Source: Mytilus trossulus (lineage: Eukaryota; Mollusca; Bivalvia; Mytilida; Mytilidae). Taken from it: DNA of 64,000 bases. The DNA lies in assembly GCF_036588685.1 (NCBI RefSeq), contig NC_086386.1, positions 33,719,883 through 33,783,882 of the forward strand. Reading direction: 5' to 3'. Below the pieces are notes generated by a model. That model was given only the letters and a program-made list of their open reading frames with translations. It searched no databases and was not told the origin of the DNA. Of the stretch, positions 36,001 through 47,400 are shown piece after piece. Positions within the stretch are counted from its first letter, which is position 1. Each line of letters begins with the position of its first letter. The position numbers and the translations under genes were made by a program.

Positions 36001-38248
36001 GAAAGGTAAAAAATAATAACAATCATTAAAAAACATATTAAAGATATATATGATAAGTGTTCTCCTTTTAGAATTTTTGTTGGTGGGGACTTGTTGTTAA
36101 GTCTTAGGAAATGTACAAAAATCAAGAATTATTGACAAATATAAGCTACATATAATGTTTTTCTAAATTCTTTTTTTAGAACTTCTATTTAAATGAAAGA
36201 ACAGAAATGGCAAAACTGATTCTTCTCTTAAACAATACTTCTGCTATGTGAGAAATAAATAATTGTGTTGTCATTTTGTAATCAATATGCTTAATATATA
36301 CTGTAAACCAACTTATTTTCGCGGATACTTTATTTTGCGTTTTACCCTTTCTTGACCACTACGCAGCTATTTAATTTCAGGATTATCTGATTCACATGAT
36401 GAAATTAATTAAGGTAGATCAAAGTTGAAATATTCGCGACGATTTAAGTTCACATTATTTTTCTACTTGCGAAAGTCGCAAAAATAAATCGCTCGCGGAA
36501 ATAAGTTGGTAAACAGTAAATAAATGGCCTTTTTTGTAATCACCCTATTAAGCATGAAGCTTTCAGCAATACATAAAATCCATTCTGTATAGTCAACTGT
36601 AAAAGGTCCAACTATGACAGAATGTGAAACAATTCAAGTAAGAACGCTGGTTTATAATAAAATTATTAACAAAAACCAGATCCGACTAGGAACAGATACA
36701 AACAAAATGTAGTGATGTGAAACTTTTTTGTGAAGGTTTTATCTGATTCTTAAAAGTGACAGTTATGTTAGGTTGGTCCCCTCCGTAAAACATTCAATAT
36801 GCCTTCGGAATATACAAATATATTGTCAAGAATTTCAGTAATGGCTGGGAAACAGACTACAGTTATGTAAACGTATAAGGTAAGAACCAGCTGTAAAAAC
36901 AGTTGAGCACAAAAACAACTAAACTTAAGACACCAAGTACCAATTTTAATTGATGTAGAACTTCTCTATGGGCCACATTTACATTAAGCTGATTAATGAT
37001 GATTTAATGATATATCACTTTTTCAATCCAGGCACTGAGGAGTTGTGATTCTGCACCTAATCCAATTTACATATCAACTGGTCACAAGATAACACTTGAT
37101 TCAGCTGTAGATTTAGTATACAAATGTTGTAAACACAGGGTACCAGAACCAACTAGACAGGTATTATTACTCAATTACACTTTTTGTGATCTTAAGAATA
37201 AATGATTCAGAGACAGAGTTGTGGAGTGGCTCTGATAATGAATGACTTATCTGTACATCACAGACATGATTAATTTTTTGATGAATTAAAAAAAAACAAT
37301 GATTCTTTGCATAAAGCAAATTAATAGTTTTATAAAAAGAAAGGGGTTAATTACATACCTTTAATTACATTTCAATTAAGCTTGTCTACAAAACTGTACT
37401 TGTTTTTATCAATAATTAAATATAGGCTTTTCAATTAATCACTGTGTCTTTTTAAAACCCAGAACACTTCAAATTAGGGCTATTCCGGGAAAAGAGGTAT
37501 GGGGGGGTGGAAGGCAGTTTTTGTCAGCACCCACCAACCAGACAATTGTAATTGAGAATTATAGTGCATTATAGTGTGAAAAGTTGCTCTGAAACTCATC
37601 ACCCATGTATTATTAATACAATGTGCCTTCCAACCCCACCCCCCCCCCCCCCCCTCCCCCCTACACTTTTTTCTGGAATAGCCCTTAACTTAAAAAGGAA
37701 ATGAAGAAATATATTCTTACAAAGTTACACATGTATCCTTTTCAATTCTTGAAAAGAACCAACAACATCTTAAATAAATTGAATTGTAGATTTATATGGA
37801 CAAATTCATGCATTCTTTGTAAAGTTCCAGATATACAATGAATTGAAGATTAGAAAAATACAAAAAGGAAAATTTATTTATCTTTATTATACTTTAATAT
37901 CTTCATAGAAAAACCAAGGATATGGGATATCCATTCATGTCAAAAAATCAGTACATGCACAGGCAAACAAAAATCACATTAAAACTGGTGAAATAGCTCT
38001 GTTGTTTATCTCATAATCAATATGGAGCCACACACTCTCATCTTTGTTTTGTTTTTTAGGCCGATATAAAAAGTAGAGAATATTTAAGAGTTAATTTTGG
38101 AAGTGACCATGAAGAACAAAAGAATAAAGGAAAGAAGAAACAAAAGACAAAAAACACAAAGCATAGTAACACTGAATGTAACCCTGTTGATAATATAGAA
38201 GAATTGTTTGAAGATACTTGTTGTTTGTTTGATGGAGAATATACATGA
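33011..38248 (+). CDS. ENDOV: Endonuclease V (inosine-specific endonuclease), complete
   Basis: Seven exons: 33011-33093, 33629-33815, 34499-34633, 35303-35342, 35824-36005, 37032-37160 and 38060-38248 (TGA 38246-38248). All have GT/AG introns and sum to 945 nt, 314 aa, compared with about 280 in human. Family motifs in order are GGVDIS (Asp66), [11 protein letters not shown] (Tyr105 and Glu114), [19 protein letters not shown] (Asp140), [19 protein letters not shown] and VPEPTRQADI. Asp66, Glu114 and Asp140 match the metal-binding catalytic triad of EndoV, and the PYIPG loop is the wedge that opens the substrate strand. The animal enzyme cuts RNA (and, in bacteria, DNA) next to inosine. The C-terminal tail after about residue 265 is Lys-rich, so nuclear or nucleolar targeting is possible. 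The start is the first ATG in exon 1; exon 1 ([10 protein letters not shown]) is weakly conserved. Confidence 0.95.
35529..35580 (+). repeat. Short dispersed repeat, TTGTCTCTTTGACACATTCC family
   Basis: GGGTTGTTGTCTCTTTGACACATTCCCCATTTCC-type block within an ENDOV intron. The same block recurs at 54455-54506 and 55489-55540. It is a common mytilid repeat end and is noncoding. Confidence 0.6.
36299..36518. mobile_element. TA-flanked MITE in an ENDOV intron
   Basis: CTGTAAACCAACTTATTTTC at 36301 is matched in reverse complement by GAAATAAGTTGGTAAACAG ending at 36516. The pair gives terminal inverted repeats of about 25 bp around a roughly 216-bp noncoding element, with TA on both outer sides. 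A TA duplication fits a Tc1/mariner-type MITE. It lies between ENDOV exons 5 and 6, whose splice sites are intact. Confidence 0.7.
36585..36660 (+). repeat. Dispersed repeat fragment (AGTCAACTGTAAAAGG family)
   Basis: CTGTATAGTCAACTGTAAAAGG followed by GAATGTGAAACAATTCAAG matches the family seen at 19140-19240. Intronic and noncoding. Confidence 0.5.
37161..38059 (+). other. Last intron of ENDOV
   Basis: Apart from MITE copy A, only AT-rich intronic sequence. It ends in a T-rich acceptor (GTTTTGTTTTTTAG). The other ENDOV introns (33094-33628, 33816-34498, 34634-35302, 35343-35823) show nothing further beyond the short repeat at 35529-35580. Confidence 0.7.
37477..37684 (+). mobile_element. 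Harbinger-like MITE, copy A
   Basis: 208 bp from GGGCTATTCC to GGAATAGCCC, flanked by TTA on both sides (37474-37476 and 37685-37687). The interior shares GGAAGGCAGTTTTTGTCAGC and a conserved AATTGAGAATTATAGTGCAT block with copies B and C. A poly-C tract of over 20 bases sits near the right end. A 3-bp T-N-A target duplication and GGG-initiating inverted repeats fit PIF/Harbinger MITEs. It is in the last intron of ENDOV. Confidence 0.8.
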
Positions 38249-39332
38249 GATGTACCCTACCTTAAATCAGGAACTTTTAAACTTTTTTCAATTGTTACTG
38301 GTACTCTGTATTTTTAATATTTTAGCACAAACGGATAGAATTGAATTATTCTTAAATGTATTTAGTTTGTTTAAACAACATTCTTGCTGAGATGGGATGT
38401 CATTTTACTAGGCAAAAAGAGTTACTTTGGCAATCAAGTGATATATAAATATGGAGAATACAAAATATTATTTTTGTTATAATTACTGATGAAATCATAC
38501 ATCATAACAAATTTCCTTGCAATTTTTCAATTACATGTTTGTTTCAATTTCACAAATTAAAAAAGATTATCAGGTGTTGAAGTTGAATCATCCGTAAATG
38601 TGACGTAATGTCAGCTGAAAAAACACGATAAAATCAGTTTCACCTGTATAATTAATTGTTTTCAGTATTGCAAAATCCCAAGTTGGCTGACTTGTAAAAA
38701 AGCATTTCTGTTAGATATCACTAAATTTTTTAGTATTATATCTTCTATAACAAAGCTTAAAAGTCTGTCCATATTTTATGAAAACGTTTTGAAGGAGAGT
38801 TTTAAACAGGACAAAGGAAGAAAGGGTTATTTTTATAATTCTGCATCACTACCACTTTTACTAAGTGATAGGGGTGCAATCAACAGTTTTTTTTCTATGA
38901 CGTCATATTTTGAGGGACCATTTATAATCGACCCTTAGTGGTGTTAATGTTAATAAAGATACTTGTATAAAACTAGATATCATTAGAATCAGAATTTTCT
39001 CTAGTTTATAATGAAATAAAAAAAAATTGTACTTTTAATAGTACTAAAAATTTTATCCAGAGAAAATGTGAAAAACATTGCCTAATATATGCATAAAAAA
39101 CATTAAATCAGGCCATGTGCACACCCATGAAGACATGATACATGCACATTTTTCATGATCAAAACTGTATGAATTTCATAGGTTTTTACCTGGTCTTTCT
39201 AAAAATTTATGCTTCAGGTTCGCCTGCTCCGAAAAGAGCGACAGTGGGTGCAAATAAGTTTTGCACTTTTCACTGCAAAAAAACAGGATGTTTACAGTCT
39301 GTCTCCCCTCAAAACATGTGTATTTTATCTAA

Positions 39333-39508
39333 GGGCTATTCCATAAAAAAATGTAAGGCACCTTGTATTAATAATACATGGGTGATGGGTATCAGAGCCA
39401 CTTTTCACACTATAATGCACTATAATTCTCAATTACAATTGTCTGGGTGGTGGGTGCTGACAAAAACTGCCTTCCAACCCCTCCATACATTTTTTTCTGG
39501 AATAGCCC
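39333..39508 (-). mobile_element. Harbinger-like MITE, copy B (inverted, shorter)
   Basis: 176 bp from GGGCTATTCC to GGAATAGCCC, flanked by TAA on both sides (39330-39332 and 39509-39511). The interior is the reverse complement of copies A and C and lacks their poly-C tract. It lies downstream of ENDOV. Confidence 0.8.
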
Positions 39509-40689
39509 TAATTTATTTTAATTATTTTAATCATTCAACCTGTTTTAATTGAAGCTAATTAACTTATTTTTACAATCAAATACAAAAAACATGATACTTT
39601 TTCACCAATTATGTTGATAAAAAGGGACTTCCCTCCATGTCTATTTTTAGTCGGGGAATAACCCCTAGTTTTTATACTAAACTGTTTATAGCACCCTAGT
39701 GTGTTAGAAAATGACATGAAAGATATTGTGATAATGCAAACTATACTTTAAAATGATGGTTATAATCTGTGATATATTTTTGTTGATTTTATAAATTTCT
39801 ATCATATTTTATTACCTCTCTTTGAATAATATATCTATTATAATTTTTTTGAGATATTTGAATAAAAAACAGATTGTTACAGTTCAGTATTTTGTTACCA
39901 ATTTTTGTATTGTTTATATGCTTAAGAATAAATGAGACTATCAATTAGTCAAAATGTTGCTAAATTAATTGGCAAAAGCAACTTGATTCAGAAGCTTGAA
40001 ACTTACTCTGTAGTTGTGTGTCTGCACTCATGTGATTAATCCACTATTGGGACTTCTTAAGACTTTAAAATTAGTATTTGTTGCGTCTATACAAAGCACA
40101 TACAAGTTTGAACAAAGGCTAGTCACATCAGATTTTTCGATTAATGTGTAGATTGACATTTCTTCCGCAACAGCTTTCTGTTCACTGAAGCCATGCAAAC
40201 TAAAAAGTTCCAGTTACACATGAAGTTTTGATTGACAAATTTGGATGAAACTAGGGCTGGAAATTTTATGAAAATCATACAAGTGCACTCTTTTTGGTCA
40301 CAGTTAGGTGTTGAGATAATACTTTTTTATGTTTATCATATATGTGTTATGTCTAGTGATTTTTGTTTCAGTTTACCTAGCTTTGAAGAATGAGAAATTT
40401 TCATAAAAAAGTTGAAGCAAATGAAGTTTGTTTTTGTCATACATTTAACTGATGATATTTTAGGTTGAGATATACTAGTTAGATTGTCACAATGGGTAAA
40501 TGCATGTGCTTGATTGATTATCTTTTGACAGATAAAAACCATAGAGCGGTCTGAGCACCAACAAGTTGGTATAATAAAGGGCCCTGTTCAGTTCATATTT
40601 CAGGGGATCTGATACACTTCACATTATATTGTCATTTATTATGATTTTGTGATAAGTTCTCTTAAAATCATTAAATAATCTTACATTTA

Positions 40690-40765
40690 TTTAGTAGCAT
40701 CTACTGTTCAGTGATTTTGTGGTCGAATGCTGGTCCTCAGGATGTGTATGGGGTTTAATCCCAGC
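40690..40765 (+). repeat. tRNA-like SINE fragment
   Basis: GTGGTCGAATGCTGG resembles a tRNA A box, and GGGGTTTAATCCCAGCC about 30 bases later resembles a B box and TPsiC loop. There is no full cloverleaf. Probably a decayed tRNA-derived SINE head. Confidence 0.3.
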
Positions 40766-40854
40766 CAGTAAAAAATGAAAATGTTATGAACAAAGACTGG
40801 TAAGCTTCATATATGCCATAGTCATGATAAATGTGTCCAGGTAATAATAATGAC

Positions 40855-40985
40855 ATAAAAAAAAAGAAGATGTGGTATGAATGCCAATGACACAACTCTC
40901 CACAAGATACCATTTGACAGAAATTAACAACCCAATGGCCTAAAACAATGAGCAAACCCCAAACCCTCAGTCCATATAAATTGCT
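40855..40985 (-). repeat. Dispersed mussel repeat (reverse copy)
   Basis: AAGAAGATGTGGTATGAATGCC, ACACAACTCTCCACAAGATACC and CAATGAGCAAACCCC follow in the order expected for the reverse of the block at 55195-55330. Common mytilid noncoding repeat. Confidence 0.65.
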
Positions 40986-41654
40986 CTGAAAAGACAAAGG
41001 TAAAACAATTCAAAAGAGAAAATATGTCTTTCTGGCGAATTCTACCTTGTGAGCAAGATTGTTAAAAATTCAACTTTGCGTGTAAGACTAATACAAAGTA
41101 GGCCTATTATCAACAGGTTTTAAAACAGCTCATATAAGGAAAAGTTGCTACTGTTGTATATCTATCAGTTATCATCAGTACAGAATATTTATTGAAAATT
41201 GCTGAGGTTTTTAATTCCTCTCAGTCCAATGGAAACCCTAAACAAATGAAGGATTTTCCTCTCAACAAAATAGGCTAAAAATTCTGCATACATCACTCAA
41301 CTGGGAACCTTCAATTTTATGTCACTTCTTATGATATAACAATGTACCTTATTAATTGATTCATGCATCACAGAAAAAAATGATGAAGACAGGTATTTTC
41401 ATGCAATCTTCTATTTCAAAGAACAAAAGCTTACCCAACAATCTCTTAACAAGAACATAATTCAAATTTGATCTTCAACTTCTTAAGATATGAGTCATGA
41501 CTATATATTATATATCTAACCAATTGATACAGGTTTTGCAGAAAAAAACTGCTGAAACTAATTTCATGTATTTTTTTAAGGTAACATTGCTGCAAAAGTA
41601 GCTTCTCAGAATGAAACATTTTATTGTTCTATAATATCTCTTGATATGATATGA

Positions 41655-41780
41655 TGGTCTCCATTGTCGAGTGGTCTAAGTAGTCCAAATACTGTATTAC
41701 TAGTCAGTCAACACTACGGATGAGAGTTTGATTCCTGCACATGGCAGGTGCACTAGACTCCAATCTTAATTCTTAAAACA
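41655..41780 (+). repeat. tRNA-derived SINE
   Basis: A box TGGTCTAAGTAG at about 41672-41683 and B box GAGTTTGATTCCTG at about 41724-41737 are spaced as in a class-II-like tRNA head. They are followed by CACATGGCAGGTGCACTAGACTC, a body I recognise from bivalve tRNA-derived SINEs. The sequence cannot fold into an intact tRNA. Downstream (about 41790-41900) are two GAGTTGTCTCATTGGCACT-like blocks from another repeat family. Confidence 0.6.
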
Positions 41781-44419
41781 AGGATTATCAGGGTTTTTGA
41801 GAGAGTTGTCTCATTGGCACTTTGACCTATAATGGTTTACTTTTATAAATTGTTATTTGGATGGAGAGTTGTCACATTGGCACTCACACCACATCTTCAT
41901 ATATCTATACCCGGTAGCTCCTCTAGATCACAACAATTTACACTTGATTTTAAACAACCACTGGTCAATAAATCAATCAAGCCAATCTCTATTCAAATAA
42001 GAACAGCCTGTTTGTTCCTCTAGAAAGGATGATGATAACAAATGCTGATATGTTTCTGGACAATGATTAATAACGTCTATTTCAGTATAAAAACAAACAT
42101 TTATTCATGAGTCAACTCAATAATGAGAATACATAATTTGATACATCTATTATTCTTACAAAACTTAAAAGTAAATAAATAATATACAATAAAAGGAAGA
42201 AACAACCATTCAGTTTATAGGAAAACTTAAGTTTCTTTTATAGAAGTGAGAAGTAAAAATTTTCTGGTATGAAATTAATTACAATGTTATACATATCATA
42301 ATACACAATGAACACTACAAAATTTAATGTGCACCCTTGTCCTACAAATAAATAGTATATTGTGTACTATAAAGCACATGTATCATTATACCCAACATAC
42401 AAATATAACCAGTACATTATGCATGTACATGTAAAGCTTTTGTTGCTATCCTATCAGTGATTAAAATGCTGAAATATCTGATAAAATATATTATTTCTGA
42501 ACATATATATTTTACTGTAAATAAATCGTAATAACCACACTCCCCCCATATTTAGTACAGTGAATATTTACATAATTTTACTTCTGCTCTTGTGTTAAAC
42601 ATTTGTTTTAGATTTTTTAATATAATGCAAGAAAAGATTGTTCCATGACAATATACATGTATCAAATGCCAAGAATAATTTCATTAACACTCCAGTCAAC
42701 AAAACTTAGCAGGTCAACCCCCGCATAAATATTGTTATTATCAAATGACAAATCACAAACTCAAATATTAAACCAAAGCTTATTTCATATAACAAACATA
42801 AAATGATTGATTGTTGCTACCTGAATGTCAATACACTATTATTTCATGTAAACAAAACATAATTTGATGATATGATTTAACAACATATGTAAATGAAATT
42901 AGTACGCTGTGAATCCTTCAACTTATCTTTTATATTATTTTCTATTCAGATCTAAACAAAATAAGTAGTATGACCTACTAACGACCTTGTTATGCACATT
43001 TTCAGTCCAGAATTGCCAAAAGGATCGCATAGAATGACTACAATGATGAATCTGATTCAAACATGAACAGCCATAAGGATCACATTGAATTGTGTTACAA
43101 TAGTAATTGACATAATTACTTCAACTTAAAAAAAACATTGTTTCACCACTGTCATTATCTAAACATTCTATTGGTTAATTTATTGAGAATCTTAGGTTCC
43201 AACTTCTTCAGACAAAGTTGAACTTGAAAAGTTACAGATGATGGACTACAGAAGACTAACGGCGTAAAAGGAACGACATAAGCTCACTTCAAAACAAAAT
43301 CCTCAGTTTTTGAAAGATTTGTACCATTGTTTTTATTTAATTTGAAGAAAAAAATAACCACCACAAAAGACCAAATATTAAATATAATACCAATATCAAA
43401 AATATTTACCCCCAGATGCAAAGTATAATGAAAAGTGAATTACAACAAAACTTGATTCACACAACACTTTGTCGGTATCTGACTCTTACAATGCCAATGT
43501 GGTCACAATGAACTATGTTTACACTGTTAAAGATAGGAACTAGCTAATAAAACTTAATCAGGCATAACTACATCCTTTCTATGGTTGATAAATTTGTCAT
43601 TCAATATATAAATATACTAACTGTGTTTTCAAACCATTTTTTTTTTAAAGTTCATAGATAATTCTGTTTCACATCAAACTACAATTGTTAGATATAAAAG
43701 AGAACAAGTTTTGGACTAAATTTCTTAACTTCCTAATTTTTAATGATACCATTTTGTGATGGTTAATTATTACTTACATTATAAAAACTATTCAAAAGAA
43801 AGTACATATAATCATGTATAGATCAAACCAAGGCAGATTATAGCAACACACATTTAAGACCTACATGTATCTCCTGAATGATACCAACACTTGCATTGAA
43901 TTACATAACTTTAAGATATTCCTAGTCATTTCATTATAGAAGAGACGTTTTTTGTCAGATTGAATAAAATTTTATGGATTTAAGTAATAAGAAATGATGA
44001 CATTTTAAAATGAAATCAGGTTTTTAATTGCTATAACAATAAGTGTTTGATAAAAATCAACACTTAGCATATTACGAGGTATTTCATATGTTTGACATCT
44101 AAAAAGATTTTCATGACAATCAAAGTATATAAAATGCTTCCCTGTCTGTATAAAGATCTAAGCGGATAAAGAATAATTTACACTTCAAAACACTACAGTT
44201 TCTACAAAGAAAAAAAGAGTCTTTTTACAGAACATTTTATAAATTCTAAAAATCAGTAATTTTGTCAATAATGCTACTATCAAAGTATTTATTTTCTTTC
44301 TACAGCAGTTGTGATAATATGAGACATGTCTTTTAAGAAACTTTGTCCGTCTTGCATCATTCCTTTTATATTAACTGTACAGTACAGGGTTATCTCCCCT
44401 ACAACATTGATCACATGGC

Positions 44420-47400
44420 TCACCTGTAACTCACGGCTTTGTTGAAATGGCTGTTATAGTCTGAAATAAATAAGGAATGTTTACAGAACCAGAAACAACT
44501 GTTTCAACATCTTTACCATCTTACTGTAAATAACGTAATTAATATCACAACTTAAGTATATTACTGTAAAATAACAATTGCGGATTGGGCCACAAAAATT
44601 AATGTGCTCTAAAGACACCAATATACCACCTTAAAGAAACTACCAGAAAAATCTGCCTGGAGATTAAATGCAGAATTTGAAATGAGATCCCAAAGAGCAA
44701 AGTGTAAGTGATGTCTATAATGAGTAGACTCGAATGTGTAGCCATGTTGACAAATCTGCTGATCATTTATCATCAATTTTCAAAAGAAAATATTGGTAAA
44801 AACAATCATTTTTAGGGTGAATAACTATTATAAAGACTTATTTTTTTATCCTTTTATAAATAGAGTTCCAAACACTACAATCTGTTGAGGCACACTTCCA
44901 CAACTATCAGAGAGTAGGACATCATGATTCCACCTCAGTCAGGAGATGTATGTTTTGCTCAATTTGACTTAGTTGAAACAATTTTTGATATGGCATAATA
45001 TTGTTTTGTTTGTAACCCTGAAATTTTGTTTGGTGCATGATAGTCTGTGACTACCTTAGTTAAAACAATTCAACAACACATTAGACAACAGTCGAGACAT
45101 AGCTTTACAACAATAAATTGATCAAAGGAAAATCTTTGCAGTGATCAGCTAACAAACCCCATGCTCCTCATATAAATCTCATATAATTTATATAAGAAAA
45201 TGTTTCAAGTTCCAAGGTTAGGGTAATTTTATTTTCAACTCATATGAGGTTTTGATAAGAAATAAAGGCCCTATTCTGGCATTAATAATTCAAATGGGAT
45301 ATTTCTACAACTACATCCTCCCAAAAAAACACTCCTCCATTTCAGATATTTCGTATTATTGAACTTAACCAACGATCTAACAAGTGGAAATCATTACCAA
45401 AATTTGAAAGAATTGAACAAAAAGGTGAAATTCTAGCATGTCAACAAATGGGAGATGTTAGCATGTAAACAAAGTGATGAGAAAAGGACTGACAATACAA
45501 AAACTTTTTTAAGTCAGAAATTTGTCTTGATGTCTACTGTGGATTAATTTATTTTGTGGATACTTGTTTTCATGGATTCAGGAAATATCGAATTTTCAGT
45601 GATATTTGACTTTATGGTTTAACGATTTGCAATACTATAGGATTAAACACATTTTTTCTAGAGGTTATTGATGTGTAAACCGAGGTGGTTAACTCACAAA
45701 CTGAATAGCAGTCCGAAGGACTTTTATGTCAAGTTTGTGAGTTAGAGAACCGGTTTACACATCAATAACCTCTAGAAAAAATGTGTTTAATCCTTATAAT
45801 TCTTCAGCCAAACATACACGATTATTAATTTACATTTACATTATTACTTTGATGGTTCTTATATGTACCATCAGAAGCACAATGGCATGTCGTAACTAAG
45901 AAGTACGCCGCCATCTTGACTTTCTTAAAATTTAAATGTTCCATGATTGCAACAGAATCTAAAATGAACTAGCACCTACCTCAAAAACTTCATTTTAATT
46001 AGATACTATCCGAATTTGAAGCGTACAATTAACGAACTAATCATCTGAAAGTTTTTAATCTTATGACGTCGTGTTTTGCCATGAGGTAAATTCGCCAAAT
46101 CATTTGTGAAATTTCCCGGAATTTTATTCAAATTTTATTTTTATACATTTTTCGAAGCTTTAGTGCAATTATTCTATTTCTTTTCTTTTTTGTTATATAT
46201 GCATTAGAATAGAAACAACTGTTATGCTATTGTTTTATAATCTCAACTTGCTGAAAATCCCAGTCTCCCTGCAAGAATGTGTATCGCGCATGAATAGATT
46301 TACAAAAGTAGTTTTGGAAACATGGTTTATCGAAGGGTAAACCAAGAGAAAAATTCTACTTGACCAATCCAATTCAAGTATTTATAAATATGCAAATGAT
46401 ATAAAAATTATAAGCCTATAGAGACTTTTTACTTCATTAAAAATATAATTTTGTTGACCATCTGTAGTTCTGTACCCAGAAAATCCATGAAAATCCGTTT
46501 CCAACAAATAACAAATCCACAGTAATTAAAATTCAACAACAACAAATAATCATTCAATCAATACATCAATATTTTTCTAGAAGTAAATGAATTCACTAAA
46601 AAAATTATAAAATTCTGCATGTAGCAAGAACCTTTTGAAACTGCATCTACATACCAAAGAAAATAAATACAGGTATTTTAAAAAAAACAAGTAAACTGCG
46701 AGCTACTGCTCACTGATGATACCCCCGCCGCAAGTGGATAATATTAATAGTGTAAAAATATGCAAGTGTTCGGTAAACAGGAAGTTGTCAAGTGATCAAT
46801 CTGATAACGCATCACACCGTATGGCTGACTTAGATAAACCCTGAAACCAAATTTCAGAAATCCTTGTATTGTAGTTCCTGAGAAAAATGTGACGAAAATT
46901 TTCAACTTGGCTATCATGTGTAAAATCATACAAGTGTTCGGTAAACAGGAAGTAGTCAAGTGATCAATCTGAAAACGCATCACACGGTATAGCTGACTTA
47001 GATAAACCCTGAAACCAAATTTCAGAAATCCTTGTATTGTAGTTCCTGAGAAAAATGTGACGAAAGTTTCATGGGACGGACTGACTGACGGACGGAAGGA
47101 CTGACAGACGGACTGACGGACAGACAGAGGTAAAACAGTATACCCCCCCTTTTTTAAAGCGGGGGTATAATTATATTGACCAATGGACTAGAACATTTTA
47201 TTGTATAGAATGTATGTACAATAGGTCACAAATTTAACTAGGATTATATATCTGATCTGACCTATTCTAAAGTTTCTCTCCAAATGATATTTTGAAACTA
47301 GAAAAGACTTTCTTTGTTCTAAAATTTGCACCAATTCAAATGACCAAATTAAAACATGGTTTAGCATTCAGAAAAAGTATGAAAATGAAGAAAAAGCACA

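Larger units (their letters stand above)
38249..44419. other. Convergent intergenic region and 3' UTRs of ENDOV (+) and ZDHHC (-)
   Basis: No coding exon supported. Several AATAAA-type signals occur on each strand. A candidate minus-strand signal for the ZDHHC transcript lies at 42105-42100, which would give a 3' UTR of about 2.3 kb, but this is a guess. Recognisable contents are MITE copy B, a dispersed repeat at 40855-40985 and tRNA-derived SINE sequence at 40690-40765 and 41655-41780. Confidence 0.5.

Noticed and set aside
39142-39552. Plus-strand open frame of 136 codons downstream of ENDOV
   Set aside because: Most of it is MITE copy B read through; no protein motif.
41655-41740. Functional tRNA gene
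   Set aside because: A and B box-like motifs are present but acceptor and anticodon stems do not pair. It is better explained as a tRNA-derived SINE.
46744-46983. Minus-strand open frame of 79 codons
   Set aside because: Spans the 168-bp duplicated unit of a repeat element and repeats itself accordingly.
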